Made by a program: the position numbers and the translations under genes. Below are positions 33,719 through 44,964 of a DNA stretch of 64,000 bases, one piece after another. This stretch comes from Micrasema longulum (taxonomy: Eukaryota > Arthropoda > Insecta > Trichoptera > Brachycentridae). The number at the start of each line of letters is the position of its first letter. Positions within the stretch are counted from its first letter, which is position 1. The stretch covers positions 62,001-126,000 of the forward strand of contig JAGVSM010002781.1 in NCBI GenBank assembly GCA_022494885.1. Direction: 5' to 3'. Below the pieces are notes generated by a model. That model did no database searches, was not told where the DNA came from, and saw only the letters and a list, made by a program, of their open reading frames with translations.

Positions 33719-34210
33719 TTAACATATTACAACAGAGATGAAGAACATTCAAAAGAAGGTAATATAGCAGTCTAGGCATCTACAGGGCTTATGACCTGTC
33801 AATGTTGATAAATTACCTGGTCCATGAAGAAGTATAGAAATTGAAAAAATAATATTTTCGGGCGTTGCCTAGTATGTAGGTGAAATAATTCAATTCGATG
33901 AATCTCACCCGCATAAATAAAGGTTTCAGCTCTTTAACTTCACAAACATCAACAGATGAAAGAATTGAAGGAATATAGATGTTCAAATATAGGCAGAATG
34001 GTGAATGTTACACAGTGTGTAAAGTGGCCACTTAAACCAGTCATTGACAGGTCATAAGCCCTGTAGATGCCTAGACTTCTATATTAACTTCTCTTAAATG
34101 TTTTTCATCTCTGTTGTAATATGTTAATATAAAAAGCTCCCCAGGGAGTTGAATCCAGTCCTTGTCTACAGAAATTTGGACAAACTCAAAATATTGTTGA
34201 GAAATTATTT
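33719..34210. repeat. P element, reference copy
   Basis: Terminal arms of about 85 bp: TTAACATATTACAACAGAG from 33719 and CTCTGTTGTAATATGTTAA ending 34127. The body is 401 bp between the TTAA borders. The core holds GGGCGTTGCCTAGTATG, ATGAATCTCACCCGC, GAATGGTGAATGTTACACAG. After the arm comes AGCTCCCCAGGGAGTTGAAT and CAAACTCAAAATATTGTTGA, which recurs beside other copies. TTAA may be a target duplication (piggyBac-like) or simply part of the arm. No ORF. Confidence 0.75.
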
Positions 34211-34704
34211 GAGTTGTTAATTAGTTTTGCCGTTTAGCAATAAGAGTTTTCCATATTGAATGATTTATTTTTCAGGACAGAAAGTAGCTTGTATCGATTG
34301 CCGGTCTTCCAACAATCGCTATGAAAAAAATACGACGAACCGTTAGTCTATGGCAATGTAGCATCGTCATTCTGTTCACAAATCTAAAATACTACTACAG
34401 AACTAAAACAAAGTCAATTATAGAAATTTAAAGTCTTAATTTCAAATTGATTCCTTTTGACATTCACTCGGCAGCCATTTTCAAACAATGTTTCCCATTG
34501 TCGGTATACTGCATATTTTTTTCGGGATGAAAAATTAGTATCCTATTTTACTTCTCACCTCTCCGGCTATCATTTAGCAAAATAATATTTCAATAAGTTG
34601 CGTTGAGACGTGAAGGAGACGCAAACAAACACACTTTTGCGTTCACAATATTGGTATGAATACACATATGTAAATTGTGTATTATATAACTAATAACAAA
34701 CTTT

Positions 34705-34900
34705 TAGCATGTGGGAACCGGACGTCAGTGTCACCAGTTTGTGGGAACCTCGGACGTCGGGGGTCACCTGCTTGCGAGGCCCGCGTCTTGTGGAATTACC
34801 AATATGTGGTGTCTGCTGTTTTACGGCGATGCGTTTCGCAGGTGTGCCTATAATAGTGCGTTTTCGCAACACTCGCCCGATTGCGTGTAGTCGGTTTTAG
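34705..34900. repeat. GC-rich block with two ~33-bp tandem units
   Basis: GTGGGAACCGGACGTCAGTG...TCACC and GTGGGAACCTCGGACGTCGG...TCACC follow one another at 34709 and 34741. The GC-rich block continues to about 34900. Both strands are open for about 60 codons here, so coding status cannot be decided. It could be an exon/promoter island or a transposon piece. Confidence 0.35.
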
Positions 34901-35399
34901 AGACTAAACGCGATGCAACATATTTTATTATTTATTTTGTATTGCATGTACTAGTAAGTTACATTTTTTTATCAATTAACGCCGTATTTTAGGACTAAAA
35001 TTAAACAAAAAGGGGAAAAAAACGATTAAATAAGTATGCAATTCCTCCGTAAACGATAGTTAGCCAAGTTCATATTGGCCAGTTTGTGAAAACGGCAATA
35101 TCATAGGTAAGCAACTTTTTGAGTAATTTCACATTAAATTCTTCACAAAACATTAATCTGTTTATTGTATCATTGATTCATCGGGTAATTGTGAAACGCT
35201 TTTCGTCGAAAAGCTATAATAAATAAAATCATGATAATTCCTCGCCGAAAGGCTTCACTGAGAGGTCAAAGGTAGATTCAAAATGTCAGCGTTTATTGCC
35301 GATATAAAAAAAAATACTCGATTATAAAATCGTTCGCATAGTAAATTCAGAATATGTAGTTTTAAAGTGGTCTATTTAGTTTTGATTTGGAAGTCAGCA

Positions 35400-36010
35400 C
35401 GTTTATTATTTATTTTTTAACCGGATTTATTGGGATTTAAATGAGTTCTCACTGTTTGTTTTTGTAAAAACAAATGATTTATTTCTTTTAAATTGTAAAG
35501 GACTTGTCATTGAAAGTATTGTCCATCGCTAGTGACCACTTTCTTTCATGTTTCTGGCAGCGAACGAATACCATCTCATTTTTTGAAGGTTTTTTGGCAT
35601 CTTCATAAGAATTGAAGTGCTGCTCAGCCAAAATGAATCATCGATCGAAACAAGTGGTGATCGGAAGGAGCAATGTCCATCGATATGGCGGGTGGGGTAG
35701 AACTTCCCGTTTGAGCGTTTCCAAGTATGTTTTGACTGCCCTTGTCACATGTGGCCTTTACTTTTCTGCCGTTAGAGCAACAATTCTTCACACGTGCTGA
35801 TCGACGTCTCCTGCTTTTAATTCGTACAAGAGGCAATTTCCTTGCTTTTGAACCATTCATACTTAAAACGCTTGACATCTATTATGTTTAATGATTCTGT
35901 AAGTTAATTTTGCATCTGACATGGGTTTTCATCGAGTGATGCTTCCAATTTCCAAACTCTTTCTGTGTTCCACTGCGTTCTTTAGCTTTTCTCTTTTTGT
36001 TTCAATCTTC
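35400..36010 (-). pseudogene. mariner transposase, internally deleted
   Basis: Minus-strand frames give, in order, VWKLEASLDENPCQMQ (N-terminal helix-turn-helix region, about 35960), VKRFKYEWFKSKE, QGNCLLYELKAGDVDQH (35820), CEELLL.RQKSKGH, then directly VKTYLETLKREVLPHPPY and, one frame over, DIAPSDHHLFRSM (35650), and VVTSDGQYFQ (35525). In irritans-type mariners the region between the QRQK block and the VK.YLETLKWEV block holds the first two catalytic aspartates; that stretch is missing here. Stops and a frameshift add to the damage. The final catalytic DIAPSD is present. Confidence 0.8.
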
Positions 36011-36124
36011 TGTTATTTTCATGTAATATTTTCAATAAACAATATTAGTACCGCGTGATTTTAAGTCAGTACATTATATTATTTATGTTAACTATTATTA
36101 ACTTAGTTTAGTTTACTTAACTAT

Positions 36125-37045
36125 TATTAATTAGTATTAACTTTGTGATCAAACATTTTAAATAATATTTAGTAAATATTCGTATTTAACAACTAAACGA
36201 CTTTTTGTGTTTACCGGTTTCGAGACGTACCCGTCTTTTCGTCAGAACACTCACTACACCAACATGCAAATACTTAAATACACTTTCTCCTTTACCATCA
36301 CCGTAGTGTGCATAAAGCATGCACTAAAATAAGGTAAATAATATTTAGTGAAATGTTGCAGAATGTGAAGGGTTGGGGGTGGGGGGGGGTGGGTTAGTTT
36401 TAAATAAAAAAGTGGGCTACATTGAAAAAGATATTTGGTAACTAAATGTTATTAAATATTTGTATATTACCACTTACCGACTTTTCCATGTCTACCGGTT
36501 TTGAGACGCACCCCTCTCTTAATCAGGACACCAAATAAACCAACATGCAAAACCCACTATTCACCTTTACCATAGTTATTGCACAAAAATAAAAAACCGG
36601 TAAGTGGTTATATACAAATATTTAATAACATTTAGTAAAATGTTCATGCTTTAAATATTAATATTTGATTATTTACTAAAGGAATATTATTTTTCAAACT
36701 TTTTTAATGTGAAAAACCTCCATGTTATTTATTTAAGTCCTTTTTAGTATTAACATGTAAAATTTTAACTCCTGTATCGTTATCTCTATTGTGATTTGAA
36801 TTTATGAGAAATTTTAATGCATGTTCTGACATGGTGGTGTTTGCATCCCCTTTAACTCCGCATGTAATTTATGTATTTTTCGTAAATACTATGCACACCG
36901 GTGATAGTTAAGTGTATTTTAGTACTTGCATGTGGGTGTAGTGAGTGTTCTGACGAAAAGACGGGTACGTCTCGAAACCGGTAGGCATAAAAAGTCGCTA
37001 AGTGGTTATGTACTTATAATTACAAACATAAGTAAGACTGTATTA
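36125..37045. repeat. Cluster of PLE-like type 1 hairpin units
   Basis: Three units carry the core: minus at 36245-36218, minus (decayed) at 36535-36505 and plus at 36950-36977. Each reads CTGACGA, a hairpin such as AGACG-GGTA-CGTCT, GAAACCGGTA, then AAAAGTCG.TAAGTGGTTA. The middle unit is closed by inverted arms ACTAAATGTTATTAAATATT (36440) and its complement near 36625. AACATTTTACTAAATGTT-type ends recur. Partial, inverted tandem copies are typical of Penelope-like insertions. Confidence 0.6.
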
Positions 37046-37059
37046 TAGGTTCTGATGAT

Positions 37060-37945
37060 GAGGAAGCAACATTGAAAAAGGAGACGTAAAACTTACAACC
37101 AAAGTAGTTCATTCAAATCTAAAAACAAGACAGTGTAAAATTTGATTACTCAAAGTAAAAAGAGTTTTGGATGTGAAAAATGTTTACATTTAACTTAGAG
37201 GGAGGTTATACAACAGTGATGTAATTATGTTTTTTTTTTATATAAGAGAATAATTATGTCTGCAAGTCGAAAGTAATGGCTCAAAAGCACCGTGAACGAC
37301 AGCTTAAATCATTGCAATTTTAAAACATAATTAAAGCAATTCAAAAGCACTTTCTCATACAGTTATATCAAATCTAGATCGACACAGTAGTTTTTTTAAG
37401 AGAAAACTTTTTGCAAACTTTTATAACAGAAAAGCAAGTCAAGTATAATATTTACTTTTAAGATAGGAGACATAATATCTGAAACTTATTATTTTCCAAT
37501 GTTTTGAATATCGTCGATTTAGTTCGTTTTTGTCCATTTTTAACGAAATTGTTGAGTTGAGAGTTGAGCGTACAAGAGGTCCCAGAAAGCCTTTATTTAT
37601 ATTTTATGAAAGCAACAGAATACAACACAATAAATATATCAAAACAACAAGTAGGGAGAATAATGTTTAGATATAAAATGATATTTTAATTGTATTTTAA
37701 TTAGAGCCTAAAGTTTTTACTAGGTATGTCAAAACAGGGTGTGTGTGTGTGTGAGTGAGATTAAAAATTAAAGAGAAAATTAAAAATTTTAAAAATATAT
37801 TTATTAAATTGTTTAAGGTGTATTTTAAGCGAATTTCGTCTTATGTTGGTGTCATTATTTATGCCTATTTAGTAAAAAAAACTTTTAAGCTCTATTTCTG
37901 CAGATTTGTGTTTGGTCTGTAGGACAAAAACGAACTGAAGCCACG
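37060..37945. other. No supported gene; short GT repeat
   Basis: AT-rich DNA with (GT)7 near 37738 followed by GAGTGAGA. Nothing coding-like. Confidence 0.4.
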
Positions 37946-37954
37946 GTATATCTA

Positions 37955-38312
37955 AGTGTTTGCCGACAGGCTGGATTTCTTCTCTAAAAAAATATTTAGA
38001 AATTAAAAAAAACATATATATGGCACATCAATATGGTAAACAGTAAACTCAAGCATTTGGAAAATCATCAAGGAGTTTCCTACTCAAAAACCCTCTCTAA
38101 AGAAAATCCAGTCCTTAACTCCTAAAGTGAATACGGAAGTCTAGGCATTTACCATCACGCTATGGATGTTTAAACATAGGGCAGAATATTGAATGTTACA
38201 CAGTGTGTAAAGTAGCCACTTAAACCAGCCAATGACAGATCATAAGCCCTGTAAATGTCTAAACTTCCACATTCCCTTCTCAAAAATGTTTTCTCTCTCT
38301 GTTGCAACTAAT
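37955..38312. repeat. P element, rearranged copy
   Basis: Left flank GTTTGCCGACAGGCTGGATT, then unrelated AT-rich DNA, then AAAATCCAGTCCTTAACTCC, AAGTCTAGGCATTTACCATC, AATGTTACACAGTGTGTAAA, ATCATAAGCCCTGTAAATG and CTCTGTTGCAACTAATTT. The core is largely deleted. Confidence 0.6.
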
Positions 38313-38927
38313 TTAGTTTTAAATTTTTACGTTTATCGTGCTTTGTCAAGTTGATAATTTTAAATTACCTATTCCAGTTGAACATATTAATTAAACATAC
38401 TTATAGAAATATTAAAATGTTCAAACAACTTATTAAAATTATACGTGTGGCGTCTAATATGATTACATCTCTTTCTCTTAAATGAATGTTAGTGATCATG
38501 ATGGACAAAATACTTCATTTAAAATTATCTAATATACCCAAATATAATTATTTTTTTCTTGGTTAAGGTTAACTTGAAGATTATAAAAAAAATCTTGGAA
38601 ATATTTATAGTAGTTACCGAGATATTAATTAATTAAGAGAAATTCGCAACGCCGGATACATCACAAGAACAGGCGAATTTGTTTAATTGATAAAATTTCA
38701 GCATGCGCGTTGGGGTCTGTTGCACCAAAAAAGTGAAATTTTCATTTCATCATATTCATTATAGAAAATCAAATCTAGTCTAGTTAAATATTTACCTTTC
38801 CAGCACGTTTCAGAGAAAAAACAAATAAAATGAATGGCATATAAAATTTTACATGTATTTTTTTTCTTTAAACTTTTTTCGAGTTGTACAGAAAATGATA
38901 GGTATGATAAATGAAAAAATAGGAAAT

Positions 38928-39052
38928 AAAATAAATAAAACAACTTTGTTTTTAACCACTAATTGTGATTTTTCACCAACCGGTTTCAAAGCAAACAAGC
39001 TTCAAAATAAAAATTAGTGGTTAAAAACAAAGTTGTTTTATTTATTTTATTA
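38928..39052. repeat. Palindrome with a GAAACCGG hairpin loop
   Basis: Arms AATAAATAAAACAACTTTGT ... TAACCACTAATT and its inverse (39008-39050) are almost perfect. The loop on the minus strand reads TTTGAAGCTTGTTTGCTTTG, AAACCGGTTGG, then GTGAAAAATCAC. The order hairpin-GAAACCGG-hairpin-TTAGTGGTTA equals the type 1 PLE-like units. Confidence 0.65.
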
Positions 39053-39197
39053 TAATGAATTACCACAAAGTTAGTGCTTCAAATATAAACTTTATATAGA
39101 AAAAATAGGAATTCATACTTTTTTCATACGACAGCAGTAGATACTTTAAATAAATGAGTTACGCCCTGGTGCTTTTTTTAATCTTTTCTATCTCCTA

Positions 39198-39504
39198 GAG
39201 AGTGGTTATTTATGGATTTTTTTTTGCATCGACATACTGTGATCATCATCATATCTATATGGCCACACTAATGATTAAACATCAAATAAATACCAACACG
39301 TGAAACCATACAAAATGGTTTTTATTTTGAACATAATTGCGACCATAAACATTAGGTCTAGTTGACTAAACCGTATTAGTTTGTTATCCTTTTTTTAAAC
39401 TGTTTTATACATCATCTGACGTTTAATCATCAGTGTGGCCATTATATTATGGAGAAGAGTGTCAGCGCATGCAAAAAATACAAATCCCTAAATTTACCAC
39501 TCTC
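39198..39504. mobile_element. MITE M2 with TA target duplication
   Basis: Ends GAGAGTGGTTATTTATGGAT and complement of GAGAGTGGTAAATTTAGGGA, followed in both arms by TTTTGCAT, ATGGCCACACT.ATGATTAAAC. TA lies at each border (39196, 39505). It is 307 bp with about 85-bp arms, and non-coding. TA duplication suits the Tc1/mariner group. Confidence 0.7.
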
Positions 39505-39509
39505 TAAAA

Positions 39510-41180
39510 AAGATATGTACAATGTAAAATTAATTTTTCTCTATGGAATACAAAAATGTGAACAATTTTGTTTTCCGTACATATTAAATTGTAGGTTATT
39601 GAGGAAAAGGCTTTGAATATTTATAAAAAAGATACATATTTTCGTATATAAATATCGATTTTACTTAAATACCGTCTTGATATGTACCAATAAAGATTGC
39701 CTTTGTAATCGCGACCCTGTTCTCTCTAATAAAGTCGATAAATTAACATGTTTACGTTACTGCATTTTTTCTCCTTACAATGACAGTTTTTTTTAAACTT
39801 TTAAACATATTTACAATTTTCAGTTACTTTATATTTGTATATTATAATTGCACAACGGTAAACGAATTCAAAAGAATTAATTGACCATTGCATTATTTCC
39901 TGTTGCTGAATCCAATTTACTGAAATTAACAACAATTACATAATTATTTTCTAAATGCTTTAACGACAAACTAACCTGTTTGGGACACGTCACTATTTAT
40001 TGGATAAATCTCAATTTTTTACTAATGTCTTTTTTTAAAACCTATTCTGGCTATTCTTTATTCTTAATATCACGTAAAATATATGTCTCTATTGATAACC
40101 TTATCATTTGACAAGCAGTTTTGCTTGTATTTAAGATTTTTTTTGCATTTTGCTCATATCGATAAATTTCGTTAGTTTTTCTAACCGATTTTTCTTCTCA
40201 GAGTTTTTTCCTGAGAGCAGCCAATTTATTATTTTTTTTTCTTTGAAATTTACAGTAGGTATAGGTACATAAGTTCCAAATACAAAAAAAAAACTACATC
40301 ATAAACAATTCGAAATTCCCACAAAGGCATGGCCAGTGTGTGGGTATATGTTTTATTACAATTTTAAATCAAGTTTACTGGAAGAATACAATAGATATTA
40401 AAAATAAAAACACATTTTTCTGTTAACAAAAATGAGACAATTTTAAATTCAAATAATTTTATTCTAACATATTATTGTCCTTATAAAATGCATTAAACAG
40501 GTTTGAAGCTATGAAAAACGAGTGTCTTTGCCCGAGTCTGGATTTAGAATAAGGGATTTAAAGTTAACCATTCAATCTTTGGCTGGATCTATTAAATTTT
40601 TAGAAAGTAAATAGTAAAACATAATAACATATTTTAGACATTGCTGGCAAAAGATTTTTCGTAGCTTCAAAAGTTCAGCTTCCTAGTATAAATATACTAC
40701 AAAGACAGCAAAATAAAATATAAAAAGTTAGTACATCACCTCTTTCATCTAACCGCAACTAAAGAACTGTAAAAATAAAGAAACATAACTGAACTCTTTC
40801 AACTAGAAACCTTAAACTTATTGCTATTCATTAGTCACTGAAGTAGTTATAGACCAAGGAATGAAAAACTTGAAAAATATTGTAGTTTACATGTACACAA
40901 TACAAGAATATCTAAACAACATCATATTTACAATATTCTAAAACGAGACAAGAACAGTCGAGACTAATAAACAAGGGACTGAAATTAAACAATAAACTAC
41001 GAGACAAAACTAAACAAAAGACACAGACAACCTTTACAAAAGATTTAAAAAATATTATCAATTACATTAGAATATGAATTTCAAAAAAGAAAAAATATTT
41101 TGTTCAATGTATGTAATCCGCAAAGGTTTAAAAATAAATTTAAAATAAAAACATCATTTAAAAAATTCACCAGAAATAGA
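39510..41180. other. No supported gene
   Basis: AT-rich DNA. At 40860-41050 an open-looking stretch with TAAACAACATCATATTTACA and GAGACAAAACTAAACAAAAG may be LINE body leading into the 3' UTR that follows, but no motif can be read. Confidence 0.4.
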
Positions 41181-41590
41181 TAAACTTGTGGTTGTCAAAT
41201 TTGACGGTTTTTATGTAATTTTTTTTTGTCCTGGAATTATTATTATTAAAAATGTTTGGTGAGCTGAATCCCTTCTTACAATCTTTACATTATCTATATT
41301 TTTAAGTATCATTATTTTTTATATGTTTTCGTACGATCCTCCAATATCTTTAATTATCCAATATGTGTATTTTTATGCAATCCAGAAAAATGTTTTGATT
41401 ACTTATTATTTAATTGTAAATATTGTTTAAATCGACGCCTTATATGGTTAAATTCATGTTAATACATCTAATTGGATAGCAGGCCTTATTGTAAATTCTC
41501 ATTTTTTTTCTCTATGAACAAGTATTGTAACCTGTTTGTAATCCAATCAAATAAAAATAAAATAAAATGAAATAAGAAAAAATAAGTTGG
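41180..41590 (+). mobile_element. LINE 3' UTR with AATAAAAT tail
   Basis: Ends GCAGGCCTTATTGTAAATTC, CTCTATGAACAAGTATTGTA, ACCTGTTTGTAATCCAATCA, then AAATAAAAATAAAATAAAAT. I recognise this type of terminal UTR from insect non-LTR elements. No ORF remains. Confidence 0.5.
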
Positions 41591-41837
41591 GACCTAATGG
41601 GTTAAATATTTAGACCTGATCCTTAATAATATAGGCATGCTTTCCATTGCAACATGAAATGACGCATATCATGCAGTCGTGCATTTTTTGCGTATTTAAA
41701 TAACATAATATTGTATGCAAATTTAAGCCTATTATGTTTGAAATCGAGAGTGTTCTCTAGAGCGATTTTTAAAATCTAACTTCAATTATTATTGTATTAT
41801 AATCTTGTAACGTATAGGGGTTACTTAACATAAGTTT

Positions 41838-42112
41838 TACATATTACAACAAAGATGGATAATATTTTAAATAAGGAAATTTAGAAGTCTAGGCATTTAC
41901 AGGGCTTACTGTCATTGACTGATTTAAGTGATAACTTTACTTAGTGTGTAACATTTACAATTTTGCCTATGTTTGAACATCAATATTTCTTAAATTCTTT
42001 CCACTGATGATTTTTGTAAAGTCTTAGGAGCTGAAACTATTATTAATGCGGAAGAGATTCATCTGACTAAATTATTTCACCTACATACGAAGCAACGCCT
42101 TAAAATTGTTTT
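41838..42112. repeat. P element, left part
   Basis: ACATATTACAACAAAGATGG, AGTCTAGGCATTTACAGGGC, GTGTGTAACATTTACAATTT, GTTTGAACATCAATATTTC, AGATTCATCTGACTAAATTA, GAAGCAACGCCTTAAAATTG. Right arm absent. Confidence 0.65.
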
Positions 42113-42114
42113 TT

Positions 42115-42325
42115 TTTTGGGTGATGCCTTGTTAATTGGATTCGTTCCGACGTTTCGACTACCATTGCAGAAGCGGTATTTAGGGTAAACAACTTAGGGT
42201 AACAAAACATCATGGAAGCTAAAAATCTTCAGGCAAATACAAATTTTACCCTGAAGATGGCTCCTGCAATGGTTACTGAAACGTCCCAATAAAGGCGATC
42301 ACCCAATAAAGGCGATCAAACATTA
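42115..42325. repeat. PLE-like type 2 hairpin end with tandem tail
   Basis: CTGAAGATGGCTCCTGCAAT, GGTTACTGAAACGTCC (42251-42287) faces an inverted partial copy GACGTTTCGACTACCATTGC (42151). The tail has CCAATAAAGGCGATCA twice in tandem (42286-42318). The CTGAAGA...GAAAC order matches type 1 but with a longer stem. Confidence 0.55.
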
Positions 42326-42414
42326 ATAAATAAAAACAACCATTTTGGAAGCATTAAAATCCAAAAAATAAATACTTGTCTGTTTGTGCTTTCCACATTT
42401 TAATAATTTTGTAG

Positions 42415-43300
42415 AATCAAACTATTTGAAGATGATGCACTTGTTTACATATCCGGAGATGGTTATGATAAAGAAATAAATAAGATAAATTTTAGTTAAG
42501 AAATATTTCAAAATAGTTAAAAGTGAACAAATTACAATCAAATATTGCAAAAATAAAATATTGAAGTATTCCGAAATAAATATTCCCTCAAGTACATTAT
42601 TAATATTGATAATCAAGTAGTAAATTTTGTAGATAAAATAAAGTATTTTGGAGAGTACTCAGATACAAATTTCAATTTGACAACACATTCTCAATATGTA
42701 AATAAAAAAAAATATGAAAAGATAAAGAAATAAAATAGATTTGAAGAGGAGTGTTCTTATTTACAAATCAATCGTTTGCCCACACATGAATTACTATTAT
42801 TCTGTTCTTTTTTAAGTACCTCGTGAAGGGCAAATTAAAAACACAAGAAATATTTAAAATATAGCAAAGAAGATTGTACTAAAAATAAAAATATAATATT
42901 TTAATGTCGAAAAAATGAGCAAAGAAACTGGCATGCTCACAGTAAAGCAACAAATAATACATTCTTTTATGCATGAAATAATTAAGGGGATAAATAAAAT
43001 AAAATAGACAATAAAATTTTACCAAAAATGTTATACATACAAAACTAGATATGAAATAAAATAGATTACCAACGAGGAGAAAAATACAGTCAGAAAACTC
43101 ATTGTACAAATAATTAAAACTGTGCATTAAGTTACCCGAAGAAATAAAAGAAATTGAAAGTCTTAAAACATTTCATATTAATTACAAAAAATTTGTTCTC
43201 AAATTTTTTTAAGCGAAATCGTAATGTTATTAAAAGTTTACATTAGTTCTTTAAATGTTATGGAATTTCTTAATAAAGCATAAATAAATAAATTAGTATG
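42415..43300 (+). pseudogene. LINE-F ORF2 remnant
   Basis: The first codons read KLFEDDALVYISGDG, a decayed FADD-type catalytic motif of reverse transcriptase. Then NKYSLKYIIN, VDKIKYFGEYSDTNFNLTTH, SQYVNKKKYEKIK, CPHMNYYYS-like (42780), and KETGMLTVKQQIIHSFMHEI (42910). The last block reads LPEEIKEIESLKTFHINYKK (43130-43190), an ORF2 C-terminus. Many stops and frameshifts. Short tail AATAAATAAATTAG near 43300. Confidence 0.7.
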
Positions 43301-43849
43301 TAAATAAATAAATTAGATTTTATTAAAAAATAAATATGCATCGAAGAAATATTTTAATGTGTGATTTAACAATTTTAGCGTTGAAAATATAACATGTGGC
43401 TTGATCATACTTATTAACATATTATTATTATTATTTGAGTTTTTCAGCTTTGAACTTTATGCCACCCTAATAATTGGTAAGCGAATTTTGGGCAACCCTA
43501 GTTTATCGCGCCCAAAACTCGTGGCGCCAAAACTTTACGGAAGGCTAATAAAGACAATAATTTAAAATATTAATATTTAAAATATTATCTTAATTAACTG
43601 ACATTGTTAGTAGTTATCGATTTTTTTTTTTTTGCGTAAGAGGACTAAAAAATGATCAATCATGTTTTTATATTGACTTATCTGCACGATACGATTTATT
43701 CAGAATTTATTATTTTCAATTAATATTTGTAAATAATTTGTTTTGACGATTTTTCCCTTACTTATATACTAATATCATATTTGAAACTTGTTTTTATTTT
43801 CCATTTGAATTGTGAAATCTGTAATTGTTTTTTCATCTTATAAAACGGG

Positions 43850-44095
43850 CATATTTTTGTCCCGCAAATGACCATTAAGCTTAGCCAATATATCGACTAC
43901 GTCCGTTACTCTGTTTTCTGTATCTCAGTGTTTCTTATCTGGTCAGAGAGTTGCATATGTAGCATGGCTCTTTCATGTTTCATCTATGCTATTTGGAGCT
44001 CTCTTTTAGTCAATTTGGTGAGTGTGTTTCTGCTCCATAATTCAAGAATCTATTCATTTTGCTATTTGCTGCCAACCTAAGACCAACTTCCTTTT
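43850..44095 (-). pseudogene. LINE ORF2 C-terminal fragment (RWxGH class)
   Basis: On the minus strand: LNYGAETHSPN, KRELQIA, MKHERAMLHMQLSDQIRNTE, then VVDILAKLNGHLRDKN. The first parts are the YGAETW and ERAMLG.SL.D+IRN blocks of endonuclease-RT LINEs. Three stops in about 75 codons. The plus-strand 70-codon frame over the same DNA is a shadow. Confidence 0.65.
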
Positions 44096-44379
44096 AAAAC
44101 TCAGCAATCTGGTTATCTCTAGAGTAAAACGTTGTGGCTGAGATATGTTAAAAGACCAAAAATGGACAGTGGACAGAACTGACTGAGATGAATATGATAT
44201 TTTTGTCAAGGCTGTAAGGTTTTTTACATAAAATAAATAAAACAGACTGAATAAAATTGGTTATAAAAAAAAAAGAAATTAAAGCACAGTACCCAGTCTT
44301 GAAAAAAAAATTATTTTAATGTTTTTGTCTTCTAAATCTATTGTAACAGACAGGGAAAGTTACTGTGTAACCTTTGTGT

Positions 44380-44612
44380 AACTTATGTTCGAACATCCAT
44401 AAGCCTTGTTTATTTATTTTTAATTTTCTCGATCTCCGTACTAATATTTAAATCTTAATTACTCTCTAGAGGGTGAAATTCATACATCACCTACAAACGT
44501 TTGGACAAACTCAAAATATTGTTAAAATTTTAATGATTTTGTGTTCTCACCAGGAATCGAACACGAAGACTTCCTTGCGTGAGTTGAGCGCCTTAGACCA
44601 ATTGTGTGGTTT
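44380..44612 (-). repeat. P end fragment followed by a tRNA-like SINE head
   Basis: 44470-44525 has GGTGAAATTCATACATCACC and TTTGGACAAACTCAAAATAT of P. At 44541-44612 the minus strand has GTCTAAGGCGCTCAACTCAC (box A region) and GTGTTCGATTCCTGG (box B), a separate tRNA-derived sequence. Confidence 0.45.
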
Positions 44613-44964
44613 TCCTTACCTACTATATGCAAAGGGTAATAAAGATTGCATTTGCGTAATGTCATTATCCCTATCGGGTTGAATATAAAATTTAACATTT
44701 TAGTCGGGTCAATGGTGTTAAAATTACTGTGAGTTCTTGTAGAAATTTTTAATGATAAGAAATACAGTAAGCCCGAGAAAGATTTATTTTTGATAATTTG
44801 TATATATTACCCTTCCCTTTTCTGTTATTTCGGAAGGGGCGTGTTTAGATCACGGAACCACCAACCAGAAGGGATCAATAACTCACCCCTTTGCACATGC
44901 GCATAAATTAAATATCACCTACAAAATTGCCAGATGGAAAACTGATAATTTCAACCATGAAAAT

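Noticed and set aside
36361..36400. G-quadruplex at GGGTTGGGGGTGGGGGGGGGTGGG
   Set aside because: A G-run capable of forming a quadruplex is present, but it lies at a repeat edge with no promoter or telomere context; noted only.
43868..44080. 70-codon plus frame resembling a membrane protein
   Set aside because: Antisense to a recognisable LINE C-terminus (ERAMLHMQLSDQIRN), so it is a shadow.
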